From Antedon mediterranea (taxonomy: Eukaryota; Echinodermata; Crinoidea; Comatulida; Antedonidae), in NCBI RefSeq assembly GCF_964355755.1, contig NC_092672.1:25850501-25914500 (forward strand): a DNA stretch of 64,000 bases, read 5' to 3'. The notes beneath the pieces are model-generated. The model had not been told where the DNA came from and searched no databases. It was given only the letters and a program-made list of their open reading frames with translations. Both the position numbers and the translations under genes were made by a program. Position 1 is the first letter of the stretch; each line of letters opens with the position of its first letter. This document shows, one piece after another, positions 10,605 through 22,300 of the stretch.

Positions 10605-12301
10605 CTGAAAATACAAATTGATCTTATACAGATTAATAGAATCATTAAATATTTACAACCGTATTTATTCGTCGGGCGTTTATTGTGTGAGAGGTTTTTA
10701 GAAGGGGAGAGGGGTGAGGTTACACACAATTGTGTGGAGCGGCATTTATTAAGGACAAAAGAATAAATACGGACATTGACTAGTTAAATTTACTTGCACA
10801 ATCCAACCTGCATGAGCGTTGGTGCAAATTGGTATTTTAGGTTGTTTTCGTGGAAGATGCTATTATTAATTTCCTGGTAAAATATTTGTTTGTTTTGTAT
10901 GTTTTGTATAATTATGGATGTATTATCCGATTTAAAGGAAGTTATTGAATTAATGAATAATTAGTTCACACAAATAGTCTACGCTACAGTTTTACAATTA
11001 TAGGTAAGCCTTTTCAATCGAACATTCTTGACCACTGACGGATTGCTTTTATTTAAATAGAAATTTGAAAACGCATGCGCACAACTAACACTTTGATTCG
11101 CGCGAATACAACATTCGCCTTGTAAATGAAAGACTTGAAATGAAATAGTATTGGATTTAGTCATAAACATTCATTAATTAAAATCTTGCAAAATATAGAA
11201 GTATATAACCTAAAGATTGATTGAAACACCCATTCTATACAGGTCACTCACATTCAAAATTCAAACACTAAACTAATGATATTCATAATACTTTTGTCAC
11301 TGATAGACCCATTGCAGCTCCAACTGATAACAACATAGCAATAATTATAATGTCAATGTCGGGTTATGATGGATACGTCATTGTTGATACTGACAGGAAA
11401 TACTATTAATACGCTTTAAATTAGAGGATGAAGTAAATGTCGCCGTGATTAGGAAGCCTGGTCGGGCATAGTTTGCGTTAGTCATAGTAGGTCTACATCG
11501 CGCAATCTTAATTTAAAGAGAGATTATTATAATATGCGCCAAGTTTATGTATTTATTTACACACACAATTTATTTTTTTTTAGTTTTTCATTGAATTGCA
11601 ATTGTGTTGTTGTCATCGTGGTATATTTAATTTAGATTATAGTATGATAACATAATTGCCTATCTTAAAATGTGCCCCACACACAGTATTTTTAACTTTT
11701 TATCTTGTATTTTTAATCTTTTATAATACTGCACGTTTTAAATTGTTGCAATATTGTTGTTTTAATATACCAAGCCAAGTGAATTTCCATTTTTATGGAC
11801 AAATAAAATTTCTTGAATCTTGAATCTTGAATCACATGAAACATCAACTAAAACTAGGTTAATCAATAGCCGTTAGCCTCCCAGTGTATTAATCGCATGC
11901 TTTTTTAACATATTCAATTCTATAGGTCTTTCTGAATCCTACGAATAGAATAGAATAGACTGAGCAATAAAGTTGGAGTTGTTGTGTTGTGTGATAGAAA
12001 GAATCAGGCATTAAGCCTAATTACACTTTCGACGTATGTCGAGACGGTGACAACAGTAATACTGTACAAACATATAAAAAAGTAGGCCTACCTATTGTAA
12101 AATAATCAATAATAATATAAAAATTCTAATGACTTGTTTTGAATAGTATTATAGAAATTAGTTGGTTACTTACTTTTGTAGATAGTTTGTAATCTGATGT
12201 GTGTTTTTACCACTTGGAAATTCGCTGTAATATACAATTATTTCAAATAGCAAAACCACTAAGATGCACGGTATAACTTTCCACAAACGCACTTTTGACA
12301 T
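9518..12301 (-). CDS. Galactose 3-O-sulfotransferase (Gal3ST family), two exons
   Basis: CDS is complement of 12174-12301 joined to 9518-10604; 404 aa. Gal3ST enzymes are Golgi type II membrane proteins that move sulfate from PAPS to the 3-hydroxyl of galactose on glycolipids or glycans. Exon 1 gives a short cytosolic basic N-terminus and an anchor (about residues 9-25, VIPCILVVLLFEIIVYY). The lumenal domain carries the 5'-phosphosulfate loop FLKTHKTGSST (102-112) and the 3'-phosphate motif LRDPATQAES (182-191). Several N-x-S/T sequons follow. Length matches the family (about 400-430 aa). Exon 2 is open upstream of its acceptor to an ATG at 10729, but that stretch is intronic. Donor AAAA|GTAAGT and acceptor TTTTCAG|C join in frame (two bases plus one). 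Acceptor specificity (Gal3ST1 to 4) cannot be told. Confidence 0.88.
10605..12173 (-). other. Intron of the Gal3ST gene
   Basis: A 1,569-bp GT-AG intron. It contains a LINE 3' end on the opposite strand (about 11640-11833). Nothing else was recognised. Confidence 0.75.
11640..11833 (+). mobile_element. 5'-truncated LINE fragment (3' end)
   Basis: It ends in ATGGACAAATAAAATTTC followed by three TTGAATC units (11813-11833). This polyadenylation-like sequence plus microsatellite tail is typical of CR1/L2-type LINEs. No coding sequence remains. The 5' boundary is uncertain. Confidence 0.6.
12174..12301 (-). CDS. Gal3ST exon 1 (membrane anchor)
   Basis: The ATG is at 12299-12301 and 42 codons plus two bases precede the donor GTAAGT at 12168-12173. 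It encodes MSKVRLWK, then a hydrophobic helix, then a short stem. The anchor topology is what the downstream sulfotransferase lacks once intronic sequence is removed, and the phase fits. Confidence 0.8.
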
Positions 12302-13059
12302 ATCGCCTTACCGCTATTATATCGTTAGTTTTTTTATTACAAAAGCTACTTTTAAATCAGAAGGACTACTTTTTTTTGTACCGGTAATCTATTAATTTGA
12401 TTTCCTTAAAATGACTTGCGCCCTCGATATAACTTTTAAACCGGATAAATCATTATAATATAGAGGGCTCACATTCACATAGTATTGTAATCTTCTAGAG
12501 TAGCCTATCCTATAGACTTATCTTTACTCTTTAATTATGAATCCATCTACATATACTAAAATTGACTTTTTTCTTAGACCTCACAGTACAACTAGTGTAT
12601 AAAAGAGCTGTCTGAATCTGTTTTCTTTTTTGTTTAGGAGGATCGTGAAAAGAAACTGGTACTGGTACTGGTACTGGTTCAAATAACCGTCTCACAGAGA
12701 CATCTGGTAGCCGTTGACTTAAGGTTGGCATTTGTATGTGTTACTTTTAAATGTACAGTATGAGAGTGACTATTACCAAATTGCACAGTCACAAAACAAT
12801 TTATAAAACAGTTCATATACAGTTAAAACATTGCTGGGAATTGTAAATTTGTGTTGAAGCAGGCTCCAATGAAGTTGCATCTGTAGTAAGTTGACTTTGT
12901 TGTAAAACTATCAAGTACTGATGGTATCTTCCGACCTCTTCGTTTACTTTGTGTTGTGTGAAAAGTAAGAATTTTTGTAGGATCTTCATTTTCTTTTCTA
13001 ATTACATGTCCGATCCAGTTGATTTAATGACAGTTAATTTAAATGCATTGTTACTTTAA
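12302..13059. other. Upstream region of the Gal3ST gene
   Basis: No further gene seen. A short hexamer repeat (CTGGTA, about four units) lies near 12655-12678. The Gal3ST promoter should be in the first few hundred bases, but no clear TATA box was identified. Confidence 0.4.
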
Positions 13060-13236
13060 GCGTGGTTCCCACTAGCGACGCAACGCAAGGACGTAACGCA
13101 ACGCAAGTGAGTTGACCAATCACAAGCGATTGCTTATTCGCTTGTGATTGCTAACTGTCTATAACTTCGCTTGTCATTGGTTAAAACGCTTGCGTTGCGT
13201 TTACGTCCTTGCGTTACGTTCTAGTGGGAACCAAGC
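13060..13236. mobile_element. MITE, family A copy 1
   Basis: A 177-bp foldback with terminal inverted repeats: GCGTGGTTCCCACTAG at the left, reverse complement of GCTTGGTTCCCACTAG at the right. The arms carry repeated CGCAACGCAAG motifs, and a central hairpin uses ATCACAAGCGA. AT-rich flanks (TTTAA/TTTAT) may be an imperfect target duplication. Related copies are at 34229-34360 and 50127-50310. No coding capacity. Confidence 0.8.
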
Positions 13237-13820
13237 TTTATTTACAACAACGATGGCTTTTACATATTTTACGTATGCCGATCCCCTGTACCATGCGACG
13301 TCATATTTTACAACGTATCTTATACGTTACGTAATCATTCTCGATAATTAATCATGCATATCGATGAGTAACTTGCGCCATCATATTATCTCTCGTTGAC
13401 ATTCAATATGTATGAACATTGTTATCGTGAGGTAGCTGATATAACTCACTGCCATTTTGTATGTTAAATATATTAACATATACAACACAGTAGAACCCAT
13501 CCTAAGGTACCTTTATTCAATGGAATTTCATTTAATTTAATGTTATTTGTTCATGGTCAAACGCAGTAATAGTACATGGTTTGAAATTATTTTAGTTTGT
13601 TCATAAAAATACAAAAATGAATTAAACTAAACATTAAACCACATTTAAATTGTTTCCTTAATTAGAATTCTCGCGGGAAAAACAAAATCAAATATTCTAA
13701 TAAACAATAATTTATCAAAAATTAAAAATAATTGGCTTAAAGAAATTGAGATTAAAAATGTAGCAGCCAAGGTTTCACCAATTCAAACCAGGATAATCAT
13801 AATTATTATTAGAGGATCAT

Positions 13821-14254
13821 CAGGGCTAAACATTACGACAGAGCAGCAGGGCTAAACATTACGACACTGAGCAGTAGGGCTAAACATTACGACAGAGCAG
13901 TAGGGCTAAACATTACGACAGAGAAGCAGGGCTAAACATTACGACAGAGCAGTAGGGCTAAACATTACGACAGAGAAGCAGGCCTAAACATTACGAGAGA
14001 GAAGCAGGGCTAAACATTACGACAGAGTAGCAGGGTTAAACATTACGACAGAGCAGTAGGGCTAAACATTACGACAGAGCAGCAGGGCTAAACATTACGA
14101 CAGAGCAGCAGGGCTAAACATTACGACAGAGCAGCAGGGCTAAACATTACGACAGAGCAGCAGGGCTAAACATTACGACAGAGCAGCAGGGCTAAACATT
14201 ACGACAGAGCAGCAGGCCTAAACATTACGACAGAGCAGTAGGGCTAAACATTAC
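13821..14254. repeat. 26-bp minisatellite, 17 copies
   Basis: Tandem units of consensus GGGCTAAACATTACGAC plus AGAGCAGCA. Most are exactly 26 bp; the second has a 2-bp insertion, and one-base variants (GTAGCA, AAGCA, GGCC) mark individual units. The period is not a multiple of three and there are no unique spacers, so it is neither coding nor a CRISPR array. Confidence 0.95.
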
Positions 14255-16214
14255 TTGAATGCTGACAAATGTGCGCAAATGTGTGCCATAAAACAAATGT
14301 GTAATACATACAGTGAAGGTTTCCTCTATGTGAAAAAATGTGGTATTTTATTAGCTGGTAGACAAATGCTACTGGTATAAAATACTCAAAGAACTATTGA
14401 AATGAAGAATTAAAATGAATTTGTACATTCAATAATAAATACTACATGTATATCAAAGTAATAGCATTAAAATGCACTGTAACACATATTTTAACAAATG
14501 TTTAAGTTTCCGAACATTTAAAGTTAAATTTAACGGCACTGATAACACACCAAGTGTTAATAATATGCTATTTTAACACCTACCGTTGATAATTAAACAT
14601 CACAACGTGTTAAAATACAACGCCAGTTTTTACAGTGAACGGTTCATAAAACGTGCTACTGTGTATTTTTGCTTCAAGTAGTCTGCTTATCATAATGTTA
14701 TCAAAGTATTCATTTACAAGTTAAACGCCACCAATTTAAGCTCAAGTATAGGTACGGCACGCCATATGTGCCAACATGTTTTTACGAAGCAAACTCAAGT
14801 TTCGTACGTTTGAAGTACAATGGATTACGGTAACATAGTTTACGTCACAGGTTGGTTTCGTTCTACCGCGTTTACCCGCACAGATTTGGGCATATTTATG
14901 CTAGACAGACCTAGAATACTACGCCGTAAAAAATGCAAAATATTATTTTGTTCGGCTGAATTTTTTTCGAATTAAATATGTATGGCATTGTCTATAAGAT
15001 ATTTCTTAATTTTTATTTTAAAAAAGTCGATATTTGCGGTTACAATTTAGTTGGTTAAGGCAAAGTGATCGAATCCTTACTTAACTATTTTAATCTAGTG
15101 AGATTACATTATCCTTTTGAAGTTGTAGGCCTATTATGTATTGTGAGCTGCTATTTCTGCCCTACTTACAGAAAGGTCTTAACTATTGAGATTTTTGTCT
15201 TATTTGACTCTATCAGTTGAATTGAACATTTTATCCTAAAATATGCCTATAAATATGACATTTATAATACTAATTGGGCTTACCTGCAAACACCCCAAAA
15301 AATAATCTGACAAAAGGCCTCAACTAACAATTATTACAGCAATTGTTCGCTTCACTTCCCAATAGCAAAGCCATTAATAGACATTGACTAATCAGATATC
15401 AGCAGTATGATGAATAATGAGCAAGAGAAAAGCTTCTTTTATATATTTTGTACATTTTAAAAAACTTTTCTAATCTAAATTATTAATTTATGATTTATTT
15501 CAACTAAAGTTACTAAATGTTTTGGCAAATTTTGATAAAAAAAAATCAAAAAAAATAACTGCAAAAGTGCCCTGTTTTTGTCCCCGCCATTTTTAAGTAC
15601 AAATTCATCGGAAAAGGGCATTATCTGCAATTTTACACACCACCCACCTAATAAAAACAAAAATAATAATTTAAAACCATATCAGATATTTTTTATTATT
15701 GTACTTTAAATAATAAAATACTACATGACATTTTGTAATGAACAACAAAATCACGTTTTGATCAATTAGTCAAAAGTAGCTTTTTGTAGAATTAAGCCCC
15801 CTTCTCAATGTAGGGCAGTAATATTTAAAACTTTATCACATGACATGATCTAACAAACTTGTTGTACATGTTCTCTACTGTCAATAAATCGAAAAATGAA
15901 CGCTTCCAATAAACACATTGGCGGTAACACTACTCCATGCTTCATACTTGTGGTGGTAAACTATCAATCATTACGTTATACTGAAAGTTATATTCATTCA
16001 ACACCCCTACTGAATAATGAACTCTTCTGATAACACTATTATTATTGCGTATACTTTTGTGAAACTTTCATTCAAGGGGTGTGACTAGTGCGTCGAAGAG
16101 GCCAAGTTCAAACACTTCTTTCCTTTAGTTGAGTTGTAGGCCAGGTTCAGTAGTTAACTGCATTTCATATTATTGTTTTTGATTGAGTTATTTGTACCAA
16201 TTTTGTTGTGAATC
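14255..16214. other. Intergenic, upstream of the HMG-CoA-reductase-like gene
   Basis: No gene seen. The promoter of the gene starting at 16215 should lie at the right end; no convincing TATA box was found. Confidence 0.4.
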
Positions 16215-16303
16215 ATGCCGTCAAAGTTTATCAATAAGTTACGACCGAAGAAGAAGAAGGATAAAGATAAGCACAGAGGTAGTATGACGTCACTTGCTGA
16301 AAC
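16215..16303 (+). CDS. HMGCR-like exon 1
   Basis: The ATG at 16215 begins MPSKFINKLRPKKKKDKDK, a strongly basic leader. The donor AAAC|GTAAGT at 16304 leaves two bases that join G at 27031 to form Thr30. No signal peptide or membrane helix. Assignment to this gene rests on frame and strand, because the intron is 10.7 kb; it is the least certain exon. Confidence 0.65.
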
Positions 16304-19300
16304 GTAAGTTCTTCATCATTTTTCTTTTAAATATTAACGTACATTCCTTAGTTTCTTCTACGTCTCTATAGAAATAATACTTTCTATCCTATCTACATGA
16401 CATACTGGGCCTACGTAATGGTGGAGTGAGTATGACGGTGATGAAGATGACACGAGAAGTAGTGATGATGATAAGATAAATTGTAGACGATGAAAATAAA
16501 ATTGATTATACATTTCTTCAACGGTTGATGCTCCTCAAACATGGACTCCATCCCGTTCAACTCTCTCCCCTAACCACCAACATAACTGTCCCTGTTCTTT
16601 ATAATTCATTAAAATTACATTACGTAATCTTCTCTAATTATTAGGCCTATTAGTATTTAGTATACCTTTGAATTCGTGTAGCTCTTAATCATGCAATGTT
16701 AAACTTTTTCTCTCAGCAAATTATTTTTGTATGCTTCTGAGTTTTACAAATCAGCACAATTTCAACATGCATTCAACAGTGTAACGTATTCGTATAGGCA
16801 TTAGACTCAGTTATTTATTATAGTTATTATAATAGACCTGTGAGTCCCAGTGTAAACGGAACTAGCTAGATGATGGGTGGGTAGCGATAGTCCGCAGTAG
16901 ATTTATATAATAGACGGTAGTTTATACACAGATTTTTTAAACGAATTTGACGTATCGGTTGCGTCGAGTTTCCTATCTTTTCTCATCTGCAACATTTTGA
17001 TAAAGTTACGTTACATATGACGTCATGTCCAATAGCGCAATTCGCGCCCTTGAAACAACTTATGACAAGTACCGAATATTGCGATGGATTCCATAATATG
17101 AAGGCCGTGAAATAAAAAAGTTAATAACAAAATACCTCAATTTTGACAATTATTATACCACAAAATGTAAAGAATTTAATATGTTTGCCACCTACGTGTT
17201 TGTATATTGTTGTTGTTAATCTGTGTTTTGGTTCCATGACCTTAATAGTTGAATTAGGGACAATTCAAGCGTGTTCGTGTAATCTATCATATTATAATAT
17301 ATAGTAAAAGTTAACTTTCGTTACGGTTCAATCTGACGTTATTTAATATGTGGCGTGCAAAACTATAATCTACTTGTAGGTACACGTGTAGTGAGGAGTG
17401 AGTCTGATGTCGATGACATGAGTAAGCCTACAACAAAACCATGTAATTAAAACAATTTCAAATTGCATGCTACTTGAATTAATTAGATTGATTTTGTATG
17501 TAACTTACTACAGTAGTCGTATTTTTGTACGGTAATTATTTTAACATTTCATTTTTGTTAGACTTTAATTAAAATTTGCTTCGTTACCTTCGTTAGAAAA
17601 GTCACTTAAAAGACACTTAAACGTGCGTTTCTGTTAAAATTAAACCAATACATTTATATCGATACTTTAGTACTTTACCATATTCACTCTAATATCAGAC
17701 TTTTCTCTACCCACGGATACCAACATCTTCCTGGTTATTGCTCGGCTCTCCCTTGAGTTCGTTGTTCCGTCATAGACGCATTGGATAATTTTTTTTGATA
17801 GGTTCGATTTCGATTCCTATTTATAGAATTGTATTAATTAGCCAGGTTTCAAGTTTGTTTATATTTCACCATAATCTTTTGCCAGCACTTACTATTAATG
17901 ATTCTACAGTAGTGACAGTATGCGGCTGCGAACTGCGGTGTTTATTCGCGAAAAGTACGACCGCTTACGCTAATTGGTCCTTTTGTATAGCGAAAGTTAT
18001 TTGAGACGTTCCACAGCTAAAATATTCTTATTTGTATATATAGTAAAGCTCTGTCTACACTATCAAACTTTATATGACAAAACATGTGATGTGCCCATTG
18101 ACATGATGATGCCATGGGCATTTTAGGCACATCAAACTTAATTTTGCTAAAACATGTTTGATAGTGTAGACAGGGCTTTGGAATCTTACGAGAGATTTTC
18201 AATGTTTTTTTCTTATTTCATTATTTCATTTATACTAACGATATTAACCTTCTAAAAATTATGCTAATAATTAATATATTGACAACGTTTGTTCGACCGG
18301 GTAGTTTATTGAACCTTCACTTGACTATGGTATATCAATTTGTATGATTATTAGGATTATTTTATTCTAATTATCCTAAGGTTGTTAAATTTAAAGCTTC
18401 AATAAGATGTGTAACAAACCAAAATGTAAAACTAAAAAGACGGAATATCGTTACAGTATTACGTTTCCTAAAAATAAATACATAGTGTTTTTAAACTTGT
18501 TAGATACCGTTTTATAAGGTATCGTGTGATTAAGTTTATTGCAATTTCCTTGTAAAAACTCATGCGAACTCGTATGCATTACGACTGAATATGGCGAATT
18601 GCCAGCACAACAGTTTCCGCTATCGTTTGTCAAACTTGTTATCATAATCTATGGATGTCATGAAAACGTCCGACTTGATATAAGTTCTACAAATGGGTCA
18701 TATTTTTAATTAAATTAATTCTCTATCATTTCTAACAGCAGTATTATTCGCTTACTCATGTGCTAATTACGCCGTCAGACTATTATACGCAAATGTTACA
18801 GTTGGCGGGCGTTAGTAGATTTTTTGGATAATATGGTTATATACAGATGGTCGGATCAGTGATTATGATTTGATTTGTCAAGTTACATACGTTGCTTGTC
18901 GATTTCTTGCTTTATAACTTACATTCAATTTTCGTAGAGTAGGCTATGTCTGAAAATATGGGACGAAGTGTGCTGCCTTAACTTGATCTATAATTTTTAT
19001 TATATTATATAATAATTTAAAATAATGAATTATTGTAAACCAAAATATATGCATACATTAATAAATGAATAAAGAAATACCCATAAAAGAAAAAAAAAGG
19101 TATAAGACCAATATTATTGGCAGGAGACACGATACTGCGGACTTGTTTATCGCCATCTATATGATGAGAAAACGCACTACGTGTATCAAGTATGCTTTGC
19201 GTCCTAGCTTTATACGAATCTAATAAAAACAACTTTATGTGCAGCACATAGGCTCATAGTTTAAAAATAACTTACAGCAATGAGATTGAGAACATTATGA

Positions 19301-22300
19301 AATAGGCCCTTAAGTTTTAATAGTAGATAAAAATCAACCAAAACGGAAGAAGAACACGGTGTCGTCTGCAACAGACCTTAATCTAATGCCACTTGTCACC
19401 AGGATATCCGGCATATAGGTCTACATCAGCCAACCTTTATTGTGATTTGTTAAACTTCCTGTAAAATGTCCAAAACCCTAAAAATATTCACCTACTGTAG
19501 TGGAATTTATGTTTCCTGTGTATTTTCCAAATTTCCTACCACGATTCTAACCATAATATTCCTTTTTTTTTCTAAAAGACAAAAACAAGTTCAATTCTGT
19601 TTTCATGCTGTTTAGACTAGAGTAGAAATTTCCAAAAACAAATCTGACTTTTGTATGCACACGTTGGTATAATAGATGAATGTCACCCGCCTCCCTCCCG
19701 ACACTTATCAACCCACAATATAAAATGTAGAACTTCTCATAAATGAATGAAACAAGAAATACACAAAAAGTAGCCGTCTTATTAAAATTTAATAACGACG
19801 TGACGTGTACAAACTGTATGTAGCCTAATTGTGGTTTTCATTTTAACCCCACACACCTGAGTAGGGTGCCGTTATACTGCTACTTATCCATACTAAGTTA
19901 TAAATATTCTCACAAAATATTGAATGAAACCCTCCCTTAAAACCATTAACAAGTCTGAAACGATTATTGTAAGATTCACCATTTTCTCTGTCTTTCGTAT
20001 CAATTTCGACGACAAAAAGAAGGCAATAACGTACGCAAACAGTGTATACGCGCGAAGAACGCACTTTTTAATTCTAATATTCATCATACCTCGAAAATAA
20101 AACTACAGTATTGATAATAAATAAATATACTTATGTACCAATTGGGAAACTCACAAGTAAAATAAACAAAAGTAAATAAATTCACAACATAATTTTCATT
20201 TATTATAAGCTACTTTTATAGCTACTAATACATATTTTGAAAATAAAAGGGGTCACCTTCCGATTTCTAAAAATAAGGTTTATGCCCCTATATGGTTGTT
20301 TTTTCTTTAGTCCTATATGGTTTGAAACAAATAGCCTGTCACTTTATATTAACATGGATACATTATTTAATAATTCATCTAATCATCTGATCTAATAAGG
20401 TAGATGAGTTTTGAAATAGAACTTCGTCATTACTTAATAATTGGTAATAATCATAACAATCAAAATAACATTAATTTATAAATAATTATTACAATATCAC
20501 CAAAGCCGTCTTTCGACGACTGGTTTATGCAAGGTCTATTAGATTAAAAAAGAAATGAATTCGGAAATTACACTGTTGACTGATGGCTACTGTTTAGTAT
20601 AAAATCTGTGATTGAAATGTATTTGTTACAATCGTGTTTAGAGTTTAACCATGTATTTTTACTCGTAAACAGTAATATAACTACAGTCTAGTACTTTCCT
20701 AAGAATGAACTTTAGAATACTAAGTTCTTAGTAGACAACGTTTGTTCCTGTGTAAGTTGTTCAAAATGTCGTCAAAAGTAATAAAAACGATTTGTTGTAC
20801 ACAATTAGAAAAAACATTATTAATAAAATAACGTATAATTTTGTAATAGGGTCCTGACCGCTCTAGAGGTACTTTGTGGCTGCCGCTATTTGACATTGAT
20901 GATGAGTGCACGGAAGCTCTTTGACGTCTGTTAAATCTACTTCAATTAGTGAATTGTGACACAGAAAAGTATAAAAAAAAAGATTTTATTACATATGTAT
21001 TTTAAGATTGTGACGAATTAATCATCTTAAAGTCACATGACCTGTATTGTACGGAGCAATGCCCTTTTATTGGAATAACCCGATGAGTGTTTCATAAATA
21101 ATAAATCATAAACATTTTTAAGAAAAGAGAAAATTCTTGGAGAACAAATTAAGACCTTATTACAAAATTCGTAACATAATGTTTGTTGACACACTATAGT
21201 TATATGCGCACTGTGAACGCCGCATGTTTCTGGACGGTAACCTGTTGATATCGAGAGGCCTTACCTTTTAGTATCTTATCTAAATTGTAAGGTCTTTTCC
21301 AAATTCCTTGATCAAACCTCCTGATCAACTACTATTTGTTGAACGTTTAAACATTGGGATATTTATTACCACTTTCTGCTCCGGTATTTTTCCTCTAAGG
21401 CCAGTTTAGCGTGGGAAAATTAGGTCATGTTATAAAGTATTTAATGTAGAGTTCTGGGCATACTTCAGCAGGGGTATGATACAGAGGCGTGTTGTCTTTC
21501 AGATGATTTAAAGTGCAACGAATGAGCGCTTTAATTCATGGGTCATATTTCTGCATGACATGACCTTCAGATACTGTATTAATATGATGAGGCATATTGC
21601 ATTAAATAGTATAACAGGGGCTTTATTATTTTACTGTCGTACCTGTCATTTTAACTGATTGAAGTCATATTAATGTTATCATAGTCTTATCTTTTAAGTA
21701 AAAATGTTAAATTCTGTAAAATGTAAACTATTTCAATGAATTAAACGCCTGTTTGGAAACTGTCAATGAATATTATGATATTATTTTTTAATAATTTATA
21801 GGTAAAAACTGTGTTTTAAACTATTTAAAGGTATTGCTAGGTATATACTATCTATTTCATTGATCTTTTTTTTGTTTATTTAATCCAAGGCAATGATAGC
21901 ATTGCTTAAAACAAATTGTCTTCCAAATTTACCCTATTTCCAATGCTTTTTTCAGCCATCTTCGTACGTAACCTATATAATTGTTGTCAATTTACATGAC
22001 GATATTGTCGTCTTCTAAATAATCTTTGTAAATAATTACAAAAATGAAGAAGAATGAATCATTCGAAACTTATTATAAGAACCAAACAATTTTGTATAAA
22101 CTCACAATGTCGGTAAATATTTTATTCGTATAATAATGTATTTAACTACCGTGGAGTAGCTTTGCATAGTTGAGTAATTGGTTAGATCTGTACTCTGGCA
22201 TAAGTTTGTATTTATACACCTGTATATATGTAAGTAATTCTCGAGCGGGACCTATAGATCAATAGCCTGACGTTTATACTGATTATTTTCTTTAAAAATT

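Noticed and set aside
10605-10729. N-terminal 41 codons of the long sulfotransferase frame as coding
   Set aside because: A strong acceptor lies at its end and an in-phase anchor exon exists upstream, so this part is better explained as intron.
13821-14254. CRISPR-like repeat array
   Set aside because: Units are contiguous without unique spacers, in a eukaryotic intron-bearing context; it is a minisatellite.
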